A stretch of DNA of 64,000 nucleotides from Coniella vitis. Its lineage: Eukaryota; Ascomycota; Sordariomycetes; Diaporthales; Schizoparmaceae. The position numbers and the translations under genes were made by a program. The stretch is from positions 2,480,001 through 2,544,000 of the forward strand of contig WUJK01000002.1 in the NCBI GenBank assembly GCA_011317545.1, written 5' to 3'. A model generated the notes under the pieces. That model had not been told where the DNA came from and made no database searches. It saw only the letters and a program-made list of their open reading frames with translations. The first letter of the stretch is position 1, and each line of letters begins with the position of its first letter. Of this stretch, positions 37,733-49,281 are shown one piece after another.

Positions 37733-39539
37733 AATCCTTCCTTCACCGCCTTTTCACACGACCACCCAACTAACCCCCCCCCCCCTGGCTCCGCTTTCTC
37801 ATCACGGTTTTGTTTTTTGATTCTCAATGCCCTGTTTATCGACACTAGACGTTTTATTACTTTTTTTTTTTAAACATGCACTTGTACAACGACACCAAAG
37901 GATAAAAAGGCTTTACGACGCACGAGCCGAAAGGCATCAATCATCAAAGGAAACTCGGGTGCGGGAAGGATTAAAAAGAGAAAGAAGAAAGAAAAAAAAG
38001 AGGAAAAAAAAAATAACAGCAATATTCTGGGTTGTGGATGCTGTTGATTTTGCCTTCAAGAGGCTGAGAACAAGAGACGCACCACACCATGTACAGCATG
38101 CGATGCAAAAAGGCACATTAGTCTGTGTTTTCTTCTTGCGGAAATTGGATACTGCAACTCTTCGGGGAAACTTGTCGTCTTCGGCTGCAACAGCATGAAT
38201 TGGTGGGAGATTGAAATGAGGCTGGAAGGGAGTTACACTACAGGGGTAATGAACGACGGGACGGGAATGAAACCAGACGAGCAGTTTTGCTTCGTCTGAT
38301 ATTACTAACGATGGAATGACACACATACAACACAAAGATATCATTGACGACAGCTAACGGTGGTTATTAACTTTCTCATCTTTTACTCAACAAGGGTCAT
38401 ATTTTTGAGGAGCATGGGTTTGTTTGTCCGTGGCGGAGGGAGGAAATGACTTGCATGCAGAGAAGAGGATCCAACAACTGGGCAAAGGTGTTTAGTCGGT
38501 TTGAGAATGGGGTCAAGGTTGGCGGCAGCTGGCGAGCTGATGTACGATGGAAAACCTGCTGCGCAGAAAGTGCTTTTATGAAATTACTAGAAATATGAGG
38601 TTTATGCTTGAATGACGGAATGATTTGGGATAAACTAATTTTTACCTCCTCCTTTGGTTTGACATTTTGTATGGCGCAGCTGATTGAAGATTCTGGTTCA
38701 TGATCAAAACAACAAACGGCAATTGCTGGCGAGCAAATGGAGTGTTGTTTGTTTTTCTTGTGCAGAGTGGCCTGTTTCAACGAGGTCTGGTCGTTGGGAA
38801 CATGATGTGGTAGGATCTTCAGCTGCTTGGTGGCTTGGAGGTCCAGGGCATATTGAATGACTTCGTATTCAAATAAAATATCCGAGTCGTCTACATCTCT
38901 ATTATATTCCATTTCGAGGACCTTGGTGAGAATATTCATGAAAGGGACAGACAGGGTCAAAGACAAGACGAGGCAGCGAGTACGACGGAGCCGAGCGGGA
39001 TGTACACAAACGGGTAAGTATGCGATTGTGTAACCAACGGGCCCACGGCTAGATGCCTACCTAATAGTAATACCATGTATATGGTACACGTAGATTACCC
39101 AGATGGATAGGAGAAACTTTCGGAAGAAACCTGTATTGATTTGATGCAGTATCATCTGGGTAGAAGTTCGTTTGTGCTGGTGTAACGAAGCCACAGCATC
39201 TCCGGGAAAGTAGCAAGTGATGAGCAAGTAAAAATGTGAAAATGAGATCCTGCAGAGCTACTATTACGAGAACAGGTCAAAACGAAGAAACCCCTCTACA
39301 CCCTAGCCTTGTTTTCTTTCCAGTATTGGGGGGGGGGGGTGTTCCATCAAGCCACAGGTCGTGTTCAACGTTGATAGGGTAGTAGTAGTGGTGGTGACTC
39401 TTGACGAAAAAAAGCTGCTTTTCCTTTCCGCTTTTGGCTAACCTCTGTGATTTTGCGTGCAACAGCAAGTGCCAGTCAATCCTTCCGTTTTTTTTCTAGT
39501 ATGGTACTGTATGGTATCTAAGTAGGTAGGTAGTGTCTT
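37733..39539. other. 3'-to-3' intergenic region between byr4 and nop2
   Basis: About 1.8 kb with C-, T-, A- and G-runs (37775–37786, 37861–37871, 38007–38011, 39328–39340). A 189-codon frame on the minus strand (38397–38966) has no recognisable motif and is not called. The rest is presumed 3' UTR. Confidence 0.55.
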
Positions 39540-41881
39540 TTACTTCGAAGCTGCCTTCTTTCCACTCTTCTTGGCAGTCTTTGCCGGTGTTGCCGAAGTT
39601 GCTGCTGCGTCAGCACCGTCGCTGTTCTTCTTTTCCTTCTTTTTCTTGTCTGCCTTGGCTGCTTGGGATGGCGGCGTTGCGCTCTCTTTTTTGCTCGATG
39701 CAGATGCAGACTTCTTACTGCCCTCGGCCTTCTTGTCCAATGCTCTTGGGTCCAAACCGCGTCTCCTCATGGCATTCCTCTTGCCCTTCTCGATGTACTC
39801 CTTGTCCTCCGCATCGTCAAAGCCACCAAAGTTGTCTCCACCAGCTTGCTCTTCCGCATCCTCATCCACAATCGGCGTCCTGTCAATAACCTCCTCTGCC
39901 TCGTCACCGTTCACGCTAGACGCAGCAGACTTGGCAGAAGACGGCGACTTGCTGCGACTGGCACCGTTGCTGCTTCTGTCCACCAGCACAGCATTCGCAG
40001 GCGTCGGCCCAGTCTTTTGGAACTTGGCGACAAAGAAACCGTCGACGTTGTAGGTGTGCGGGTAGTATCGGCGGGTGAGCTTGAGGGAAGGGGGGAAGTT
40101 TTTGCCGCGGTAGGATGTGAAGCCTTCACGGCCAAAAGTCAGGTTCGTCTCGACGAGCTTGACGTTGGGGCGTTTGGCGAGGGCGTAGGCGACGACTTGC
40201 TCGTTTTCTTCGACAGTGACGGAACTATTGTGTGCAAATCCGTGAATGGTTAGTTTTTGTGGGTTGATATCCATCATTGGTGACATATATAGCAGACATA
40301 TATAGCAGAAGAGAATGTGTATTGGGCGTGATATCGAGCCAAGACTTACCAAGTAGAGTAGACAATGTATCCGCCAGTCTTGCTGTGGTGGTTCACCGAG
40401 TCAATAGCAGCCAGCAAAAGCTGCTTTTGCGTGTGCGGCAACACCATAAAGTCCTTTTCCGTCTTGTTGGTCTTGACACTGGCATCCTTGGCAATGACAC
40501 CTGTTCCAGAGCATGGCGCATCGAGCAACACCCTGTCAAAGCCACCAATGGGCTTGGGGAATTCGCGCGCATCATAGTTGCACACAACGACGTTCCTGCA
40601 GCCCAAGCGGTGGATGTTTCCAACCAGACCCTTGGCACGCGATTTGCTCATATCGTTGGCAAAGATGCAGCCCGTGTTGCGCATCAGCGCCGCCATGTGC
40701 GTCGTTTTACCTCCGGGAGCAGCCGACATGTCGAGCACGCGCTCATTCTCCTGGGGCGCGAGCGCCATGACGGGGAGAAAGGACGACGCAGCCTGGATAA
40801 TGTACTGGCCAGCGAGGTACTCAGGCGTCGCACCGAGTGGCACGTTGCTCTCAAAGATTTGCAGACCGACCTTGGACCACTTGCCGACGGGCTCGAGGGT
40901 CACGCCGCGGTTGATGAGGGCACTAGCCAGGTCGCGACGGTTGGTGCGCAGCGTGTTTGTGCGAATGACCATAGGCCGGGCGCTCTCGTTGGCCTCGAAG
41001 AAATCAAAGGCCTCGGAGGGGCTGAAGAGGTGGTACAGCTTCTCGGCGAGGTACTCAGAGTAGCCATAGTAGGCGCAAATGTCTTTGATGAGCTGGCCGG
41101 TATACTCGGTGCGCGACCGCCCTTCCTCGGCAAGGTTGGAAAAGTCTTCGAGCACGCGGATGTTCTCTGTTATCCGGTTGCGCAGCAGCTGCAGGTCGGG
41201 CGCCAGCAGCGCCTTCTTCTTGGTCTCGGGCACGTCCTCATCCTCGTCCTCGCTCAGCACTTTGGGCTTCTCGCCGCGAATGTTTGTCTGCAGGGCTGTC
41301 TCCTCCAACTCTGCCTGCGCATCGGCGGCTTCCTGCTCCAATTGCTTGTCGAGTTTTCTCGACAGTCCTTCAATGTTGGCTGCCGTCAACTTCTCCTCGC
41401 CGTCCGAGTCGTCCTCGTCCTCTGAAAAGACAAATTCCTCCTTGCGTTGGTCATCTTCCGAATCGTATACTGACGAGTCAGAGCCGAGGAAATCGTCACC
41501 CAGCTTCTGGGGCTCGTCGCTGTCGTCCAGATCTGAAAGCTGCTCTGCGTCTGAATCCCCGAATTCCTCGTCTATTTCAATATCCGAGTAGGACAACTCT
41601 TCTGGCGCAGCCTTCTTGGACTTCTTGTTTGGTGCGACGGCGGCCTTTACGACGGTGGTGGTCTTCTTCTTGGTAGCAGCCGGCTTCGCAGAGGGCGCGG
41701 CTGCCTTCTTGGTGTTCTTGGCCTTTCCTGCCTCGGCGGCCTTGTTCGTCTTTCTCTTTTTGGCGGGCGCCTCTTCTACTGCGTCGGCGGGCAGACCCTT
41801 CTTGCGCTTCAGCTTGGCGAAATGGTCCTCTGACAAAGGCTCAGGAGGACCCTGCTTCTTCATGCGACGACCGGGACCCAT
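39540..41881 (-). CDS. nop2: Nop2, 25S rRNA (cytosine-C5) methyltransferase
   Basis: Exons 41881–40350 and 40224–39540 give 738 residues. The nucleolar enzyme methylates large-subunit rRNA and is needed for 60S ribosome assembly. A Lys-rich nucleolar targeting region (residues 1–80) and an acidic stretch (about 90–165) precede the NSUN/RsmB-type domain. Visible motifs are DMSAAPGGKTTHMAAL (SAM binding), DRVLLDAPCSGTG with Cys457 (motif IV, product release), and YSTCSV with Cys511 (motif VI, the catalytic nucleophile). The 125-nt intron (GTAAGT…AATAG) splits the codon of Cys511 as TG|T. The C-terminus is again Lys/Ala-rich, ending GKKAASK. The gene is divergent from get5 across 536 bases. Confidence 0.95.
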
Positions 41882-42417
41882 GATGGAAGACTATTTGGTC
41901 TGTAAATCTGGGGATGGAGGGTTGTTGGTAGGATGTTGAGTTGTTCTGGGAAAGGGACCGTCCATGCATGGGGCGTCTTGGAAAGGGCCCTACAGGAAAT
42001 GGTTAGAGAAAAAAAAAGTTCGGGCGATAAGATAACAGTCACAAAAGTCGCAGGCCCAGGTCCCCAATGCGTGGCCATGCCTCGCGCGGCTGGATGCAAG
42101 GTCTGCCCCGCCTGCCCGCGCAGCGTCCAGCAACCGCTGTGGAGTTTTGGCGATTAGGCTTTTTACTATGTACATAATGCTATGTAAAGGCGGTACTCAG
42201 GTACCTAGAAGCTGTACAAGCCCCATACGTAACGCTCGTCTGTCCAGTACATACCTAGTGTACAAGGTACTCACTCGTACATCAACAACCTCGTCTCCCA
42301 ACCAACCTCCAACCTCTTTCAAACATCCTCCAGGCGGCATAGCCCACACCACTCGTTGCTCTCAACACAGACGCTGTTCCCCAAGGAAAGCCAACCCCTA
42401 CGGCCCTTTATCCCAAC
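41882..42417. promoter_or_regulatory. shared divergent promoter region of nop2 and get5
   Basis: The 536 bases separate two start codons on opposite strands, so they must hold both promoters. A TACTATGTACATA motif lies at 42164–42176 and a GGTACCT-type motif at 42200. No TATA box is obvious. Confidence 0.55.
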
Positions 42418-43170
42418 ATGACAGAAGTCGCATTTGCAAAGTCCTTCCTGGCGGCGCTCGACGCCCGGCCGCACAAGCTCTCGCCGGATCATGTCGAGGA
42501 CCCCAAGAACTACCCAGCCCGCCCACCTGTACGTACATTGGCTAGACTCTGGTTTTTCCCCCGGCCCCAAAAGGGTGAAGATTGTAGTAAAGGTGGGCGA
42601 AGCGCTTGTACTAACCCACGCTCTTTCGGACAGTATATCCTCCCCAAGATGCCCAAAGCCATGTCCAAGCGCGTCGCCCTCGCACCCGGTCAAGAGCGTT
42701 CCCTGACCGTCACTGTGAAATCGCTGCGCAACCCCCCACTCGACATTAAGCTCACCTCGCAACCGCTCAAGACCTCCATCCTAGACATCAAGACGGCCGT
42801 CGCAGAGCAGGCGTCCCTCCAGGTCGACAAGATCAAGGTACTGCACAAGAAGAAGCCTGTGGGCGATAGTAAAGTGCTCAAGGACCTGGTCGGCGATGAT
42901 GAGACGAGCGTTGAGTTCTCTGTCATGGTTATGGGTGGTGCGGCAGCGGCTGCCGCGGCTGCAAGTCCGGGTTCTGCCGGCCCCGTGACGGGGGTTGGTG
43001 CCGAACCTGGTGCCGCAACGAACACGGCGCAAGGCGTGAGCGGCGAGGCTGTACTGCAAACTGATCAATTTTGGACAGATCTCAGAGGATTCCTGCTGCA
43101 GAGGATACGCGATGAAGCCGTCACAGAGGAACTGTTTGGAAAGTTCTTGTCAAGCTGGGAGTCGCGGTAG
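42418..43170 (+). CDS. get5: Get5/Mdy2-like ubiquitin-like protein of the GET pathway
   Basis: Exons 42418–42528 and 42634–43170 give 215 residues, close to yeast Get5 (212). The N-terminal Get4-binding segment is FAKSFLAALDARPHKL…YPARPP|YILPKMP. The ubiquitin-like domain spans about residues 60–125 (SLTVTVKSLRNPPLD…KVLHKKKPVGDSKVLKDL). An Ala/Gly-rich linker leads to a C-terminal helical dimerisation segment (FWTDLRGFLLQRI…FLSSWESR). Get5 with Get4 and Sgt2 delivers tail-anchored proteins to Get3 in the cytosol. The intron (GTACGT…GACAG) is 105 nt, a multiple of three with no in-frame stop, so the frame stays open through it. I remove it because conservation continues directly from RPP to YILPK. 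Confidence 0.87.
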   Translation: MTEVAFAKSFLAALDARPHKLSPDHVEDPKNYPARPPVRTLARLWFFPRPQKGEDCSKGGRSACTNPRSFGQYILPKMPKAMSKRVALAPGQERSLTVTVKSLRNPPLDIKLTSQPLKTSILDIKTAVAEQASLQVDKIKVLHKKKPVGDSKVLKDLVGDDETSVEFSVMVMGGAAAAAAAASPGSAGPVTGVGAEPGAATNTAQGVSGEAVLQTDQFWTDLRGFLLQRIRDEAVTEELFGKFLSSWESR

Positions 43171-43662
43171 TGTTGGATTTACTTTAGGTTCGCAGATGAT
43201 ACTTTGTTTGTAACTCACTTCCACCCAGCAGCCACCTTGATTCTAGCGGCTACGCTGTCCAATTCACGAGCCTTTGGTTAAGACGGTTGGCCAAGCACAG
43301 TGTTTAAAAAAAGAACCCTATCTGTCGCCTTGACATTCAAGCATTTTAAAAGTAATGTCAAGGCTAAAGAGGTTTAAAAACAGTTGCAAGTAGGCTGAAC
43401 GCTCATTCTCATTGCTATTGTAAGGCAACGCCAACATTGAAAAAAAAGGTCAGAGTCGTCGTCTTGTCTCTATTATTGACTAAAGAGCAGAGTTCGTTCC
43501 CGCAATGTTGATGATGGGATAACTTTCATCGCCCCTCTTTCCGCCTGCCTGCTGCGGGCGATTCCTTTACACCTCCAGTGCCATGTCCATGGATTAGGAC
43601 ATGGTATACGCTAGTAAACGCAAGACAGCTTTGTGATCGTTTTCCATTCTCCGATGCCGAAT
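43171..43662. other. 3'-to-3' intergenic region
   Basis: AT-rich sequence between the convergent get5 and cofilin genes; no gene-like frame. Confidence 0.6.
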
Positions 43663-44566
43663 TTAGGCAGCAGTTCCCTTGCTGACCTTGGCCAGGATGG
43701 AGTCGTACTCGATATCGTCGTCGTCGTTGGCCTGGACCTCGACGGCAATACCGCTCAGTGCGCGCTTCAGGGCGTCCTTGGACGAGGCGTAGACCATCTT
43801 GGCCTATCAAGGCGCCAGGAAAAATTAGCTGACTGGCGCATTTTTATACCAATCACAAATCGGACTGTGGGATACGTACCTTGATGTTGGCATCATCAGG
43901 CGACCAGGCGATGAAAGTCAGCTTGTTGCTATTTTTGCACGGTCAGTTCTCAGTCGTTGTGTATGCCATCCATTCCAGGTGATGCATACCGCTCGCCCTC
44001 GCCAGAAGCCAGGTTGTACTTGAAGTCGTAAACAGCGTAGCGGGGGCTCTTGGCTCCAGTAGCCTAACACAGACGTTATCTTAGTAAATCGAAGCGAGCG
44101 CAAAAGAGGAGACTAGAAAGAAGAAGACAGCAGGTATACGCACAGTCTTGGCCTCCTGGAGCTTGGAGCGGAACGCGTCCCATTCACCGTTGTCGCTTGC
44201 CTCCTCGACAACAATCTCCTTAAGGTCGTCGGAGAGCTTGTAGATGACGTACTTGTGCTTCTTGTTAAGCTTCAGCTCGTTCCAAGTGGACACGCAGTCG
44301 GCGTGGACGGTTGCTCTGTACGTCGGGTTACAGGTGTCAGCTCGTGTGCCCAGCTCTCGCGCGTATCACTGCGTCTTTATCAAAGGGGGGCTGTTGTGCT
44401 CGGCCAGGGCGCAGGCGGAGGCGGCGGCGGCGGAGAACGTGACGCATGAGGACGTGTCGGTCTGGCAGATTGTCAAGAAGAAATTCACTAACCCGGATTG
44501 CGACTATGAACATGGCAAATTAGTATGGGCGCCGACATGATAAAGGATGGTTTGCAGCCTTACCAT
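43663..44566 (-). CDS. cof1: cofilin/ADF actin-depolymerising factor
   Basis: Six coding exons: 44566–44564, 44503–44493, 44315–44144, 44063–43990, 43928–43880 and 43803–43663. Together they give 149 residues, the usual fungal cofilin length. The first coding exon is only the ATG (AAAATG|GTAAGG), and the second is an 11-nt micro-exon encoding SQSG (with one base from the next exon). Conserved ADF-H elements follow: VHADCVSTWNELKLNKKHKY, PRYAVYDFKYNL, LTFIAWSPDDANIK and AKMVYASSKDALKRAL, the last being the actin-binding long helix. The protein severs and recycles actin filaments in the cytoplasm. All junction phases agree (0, 2, 0, 2, 0). Confidence 0.95.
44493..44503 (-). other. 11-nt coding micro-exon of cofilin
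   Basis: TCGCAATCCGG is flanked by a TTCATAG acceptor and a GTTAGTG donor. Including it gives MSQSGATVHADC, a cofilin N-terminus; skipping it shifts the frame, because ATG would join AGCAACC out of phase. Confidence 0.85.
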
Positions 44567-45863
44567 TTTGAAAGTGTTGTCGGTGGTGGTGGAAAAAGAG
44601 GTCTGAGGTGGGTTGGAATGCTCAAGCAGTGACGGAGCTGTCGTGGGTGAGGGGTTGAAGTCAGCAAAGAGATGCTCCTGATTTACCAAACAATGGCGCG
44701 ACAAGGAGTTATGCGTGTTGAGAGAGTGAAGGCAGGTGAGGCGAGGGACATACCAGATAGACAGGGACAGGGACAAGAACTCGATACACGAGATTTGTCG
44801 ACTGAGCACAAAAGCTGGGTTTTATTTGGGTTGGGAGATGGATGGGAGCAAATGGGAATCCACACAGCGCAGTTGGGTGCAGGCGGGAATTGGCGACAAC
44901 ACAAGCTGACAGTTGCTTGCTGCCCTGCTGCCCTGGCGGTAAAGGGGGCAGGGCCAAAGGTGGGTGGGTGTGGAGACGCCTGCTGTGGATGGTGGGGCAG
45001 TGCTTCCGTCAGTTCTCTCGCGCTGGGCTGGCTGGCTGGGGCTGGTGGCTCAGGCAATCAACATGGCTTTCCAACGCTCACACAGTGGTGGCACGCTGCG
45101 CTACCAAGCCAGAAGCCTACAAACGCCTGCCTCTTTACCGCGTCTAGCATTTACTATAATAAACTTGAGTGCACAGGCACCCATCTCTTTTCCCACCTGC
45201 AGATAGCTTGTGATGGTGTTATGCTACGCTTATCACTCGGCGAACACGGTGTGCAGGAGGAGGCTGGAATCTCCTAAGCAAACACACAGCATCCCAAGGC
45301 AACAGCTCTACGATATTCTAGGGGACACCCCCCCTTCCTATTCTTCAGTCAATGTCGAGTAGCTAGCCTCCAACACCAGCAAGTTTAGGCAACACTGCTT
45401 GGCTTGTAAGCAGGATAATGAGTGATGCCTGAGCCAAGACTGGGGCAACAGACAGACCACGCGTACATGCTCCTTGAGCCTCATTACCAAATAATGCCAA
45501 CATATGACGGTACACAGTTCACAGATGACACCCAGTCACATGATCGAAAGTTACTCAAACTTGCCATTGTCTATTTTGATCTCGCCTTTTCGTTTTTCAG
45601 AGGATGATGGTAATATACAGGCCTAGGTAAGCTTCTCCCAGACAGTATGGCCAAATGGATAAATGCCAGGTATCAACGGATGATGAAAGCAGGAGAGATA
45701 GAGTGGAGAGAAGGATGGGCGGCAAGACATGACCGCCATGGATCCGAACCCATCAAAACACCAAAGCCAATATGCCCAAACAATTTATATCGCTGCAAAT
45801 CAAAATCAAAATATCCATGATTATTTTTGTTTTCTTTTTCCTTGTCTCGTGTCGTAACCCATC
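44567..45863. other. intergenic region, cofilin promoter and HSP60 3' flank
   Basis: No supported gene. It holds the cofilin upstream region (44567 to about 45100) and the 3' flank of hsp60. A 201-codon frame at 44672–45277 is motif-free and Gly/Trp-rich and is not called. Confidence 0.55.
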
Positions 45864-45864
45864 T

Positions 45865-45899
<35 letters not shown>

Positions 45900-47784
45900 T
45901 CCGCCCATACCACCACCGGGCATGGCAGGCTTGTCCTCAGGAGCCTCAACGATGGCAACCTCGGTAGTACCGAGCAGGGAAGCAACACCGCTGGCGTCAA
46001 TGAGTCCAGTGCGGACAACCTTGAAGGGGTCGAGGATACCGGCGGAGATCATGTCAACGTACTCTCCCTTGGCGCTGTCGAAGCCCTTGTTGAACTCCTT
46101 GCCAAACTCGTCAGTGAGCTTGCCAACAACAACAGAGCCCTCCAGACCGGCATTTTCCACAATCGTGCGGGCTGGGCGGGTGATGGCGTTCTTGATGATG
46201 CTGACACCGAGCTGCTGATCAAAGTTGGCGGACTTGACGCCAGCCAGAGCCTGGCTGGAGGCTTTCAGCAGAGCGGTACCACCACCGGGCAGGATACCCT
46301 CCTCAACGGCAGCGCGGGTGGCGTTCAGGGCGTCGACGAAGCGGTCCTTCTTCTCACCAACCTCAACCTCGGAGGAGCCACCGACCTTGATGACGGCAAC
46401 ACCACCAGAGAGCTTGGCAAGACGCTCCTGCAGCTTCTCCTTCTCGTACTCAGAGGTGGTAGGGTCAGCCATGACACCACGGATCTGCTCGCAACGCTGA
46501 GCAATGGCGTCCTTGGTGCCCTCGCCGTTGAGAATAATGGTGTCCTCCTTGGTGATGGTGATGGAACCAGTAGAGCCGAGCAGGTCAGCGGTGGCCTTTT
46601 CCAGCTTGATGTCGAGCTCGTCAGTGAAGACAGTGCCGTTCGTCAGGACAGCAATGTCGCCCAGGATAGACTTGCGGTTGTCACCAAAGCCAGGGGCCTT
46701 GACAGCAGCGACCTGGAGCTGGCCACGGAGCTTGTTCAGGATGCAGACAGCGAGAGCCTCTCCATCAATGTCCTCAGCGATGATGACAAGGGGGCGGCGG
46801 CTCTGGGTGGAGATCTCAAGAGCGGGGATGATGTCCTGGACGGCGGAGATCTTCTTCTCAGAGAGGAGGATCAGAGGGTTCTCGAACTCGACCTTTTGGG
46901 CTTTGGCATCGGTGATGAAGTAAGGGGAGATGAATCCGCGGTCGAAGCGCATACCCTCGGTGACCTCAAGCTCGTCGTTCAGAGTCTTGCCCTCCTTGCA
47001 GGTAATGACACCCTCCTTGCCGACCTTCTCCATGGCGTTGGCAATCAGTCTGCCAATGTGTGTGTCGCCGTTGGCGCTGATGGTGGCAACCTGAGCAATC
47101 TCCTCGCTGGTGGTGATGTCCCTCTTGTTCTTCTGCAGGAACTCAACAACGGCGTCAACGGCAGCCTGGATACCGCGGCGCAGGTCCATAGGGTTGCAGC
47201 CTGCAGCAACGTTCTTGACGGTCTCGGAGAAGATGGCACGGGCGAGAACGGTAGCGGTGGTGGTACCGTCACCGGCGACCTCGTTGGTCTTGGAGGCGAC
47301 ATCCTGCAGCAGTCTAGCGCCGAGGTTCTCGAACTTGTCCTGGAGAGAGACGGCACGGGCAACGGTCACACCGTCTGTTATAGGATGGTCAGCACAACTG
47401 CATGTGATCAAAGAAGGGGGGGGGGGGTTCTCAATGAAAACAACATACCCTTGGTGATTTTGGGAGAGCCATAGCTGGACTCGATCAAGACATTGCGACC
47501 CTTAGGGCCGAGAGTGGTGGCAACAGCCTTAGCAAGAGTGTCGACACCAGCCAGCAGGGCAGCACGGCCCTCAACACCAAACTTGAGCTCCTATTTGCGA
47601 CATGTCAGCAAGACCATTTCTGGAGACGCAATCTGCTGACTGCCAGACCGAGGTATAAAAAAAAGCAACGAACCTTGTGGGCGAAGCGCAGTTGTTGCGA
47701 GAGAGCGCCGTTGGAGCGGAATCTGGAAGCGGCGGAGGGCGACAGGACCGAGGTCGCAGTCCGGCTGGTGAAAGCACGCTGCAT
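45864..47784 (-). CDS. hsp60: mitochondrial chaperonin HSP60
   Basis: Exons 47784–47674, 47590–47449 and 47374–45864 give 587 residues. The N-terminus (MQRAFTSRTATSVLS…RFAH) is Arg/Ser-rich without acidic residues, a mitochondrial presequence. The GroEL core follows: LGPKGRNVLIESSYGSPKIT, DGVTVAR, the ATP-binding AGDGTTTATVLAR and GGGTALL. The tail ends in the GGM repeats typical of group I chaperonins. It folds imported proteins in the matrix together with HSP10. Intron phases (0, 1) are consistent. The second intron carries a C-run on the coding strand (47416–47427 on +). Confidence 0.97.
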
Positions 47785-49281
47785 TTTGGTAGTGTGAGGG
47801 GGGTATTGAAGGCAAGAAAATAACGAAGGACACTGGTAGAAGGGGTATCACTTGTCCAGAGCACTCAATCAAGAGGTGGGATGGAGGAAAAGAAGAATTG
47901 AAGCCGCGACGATGTTCCAAGCTCTCAAAAAAATTGGAGTTGCCGAGGGCATGGGTAAACTAGCCGGCAGGTGCTACGGCGCTAACCGGAAAAGGCGTGT
48001 CATTGGATTCTACAACTTTCTGTGGGGCTCTGGTCTGTGTTCTTCGCTCTCGACCTATCCTCCCATAGCGTACTATGTACACCTGTGGGTTTTCTCCATG
48101 CCCAGAAAGAAACCGAATTTCCTCTGACATCCAGGCTGTTCTGAAGAGGGCTAGACTTGGAGGGCTGTGACTTGCATTCTACTACTACATAGTATGTATA
48201 CTATGTATATGTGAGTACGATGTGCGGTTCTTTTACATTAGTAAGCTGTTTAGCCCATTGGTTGCAAGTACTATGTACCGTATATACAGTACATGATGAA
48301 CAAGGGCGGTGCCATCAAGGATCTCGAGACAAGCTGAACCTTGCACATCCCAACGTCCAACGTTCAGCATTACCTCTATCAAGCTGCTTGACCCAACCTC
48401 TCTGTTCGAGACATCTAAGATCATCTGCAATGGCAGCGATCCAAGAGTTGATGAGGACGAAATGCTAATGTGCTGACTGATGTCGTGAAAAGGGAAATAT
48501 GGAACGGTAGTGTAGTCTCGCTCAGCTTCACAGAAACGAGCTCTGTTTGATATCGGTCTAGGAAATTTTACCCAGGACTAACTCGGATGCAAACTGATTT
48601 ACGATTCTGGAAAAATAGAAAAATACTGCAGAAGTCATCTTGCATTTCAACTCTTCCACTATGGTTGCCATCGTCTATCGGGGACTGCATTCAGCCCACT
48701 ATCAGGCTCCGCATACCCGTCGTCGTCCAGCCGTCTACTCAAATGCTTGATCATTGATCGTAAACGAACGGCCACGGTTCAACCTCCTGAAGCCTCCGCG
48801 GCGCGATAAAGGGAAAACAAAATAGAAAAAGAAAAAAGATCAAACGATGAACGATGAACGATGAACGAGAATACCCTGTCCCGCAGAAGCGATTCAACAC
48901 ATCGTATCGGATGTCGTCACCTATTCCCTCATACCAGAGATGAAGAATGTTGACATGAAGCACCATCATTCCTTGCTCTTTCCATCAATAACCTGACCAG
49001 AACGCTCTGACAACATTTACCCCACGTCTCATGTTGCTGGACAAGGACCTGTGCAGAACGAAATGAAGGGAAAAGGAAAAGAAAGCACAAGTAAAAACGA
49101 GAAAAGAGATGAAGAAGCCTCAAGAGCACTGAAACTCCACTAACGCCAGAACCTTTCGAATTTGACTAGAAGGCTTGCGTATGGAAAGCATTTTGAAATA
49201 TGCATAAGGAAGACGGGCTGCCGCTTGAAGAAGGGGCCGAAGGTTGCAACCCCAGTCTTGTTGGAAGCAAAGCACATGATC
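47785..49281. other. intergenic region, hsp60 promoter
   Basis: About 1.5 kb without a gene-like frame. TACTATGTA/TACATAGTA motifs are concentrated at 48070–48080, 48186–48207 and 48268–48277. Three near-identical ATGAACG units lie at 48846–48868. Confidence 0.55.

Noticed and set aside
38397..38966. 189-codon minus-strand frame between byr4 and nop2
   Set aside because: No recognisable motif, no splice or leader features, in AT-richer 3' flanking DNA. Possible but unsupported.
44672..45277. 201-codon frame upstream of cofilin
   Set aside because: Opposite to the cofilin promoter, Gly/Trp-rich, no conserved motif.
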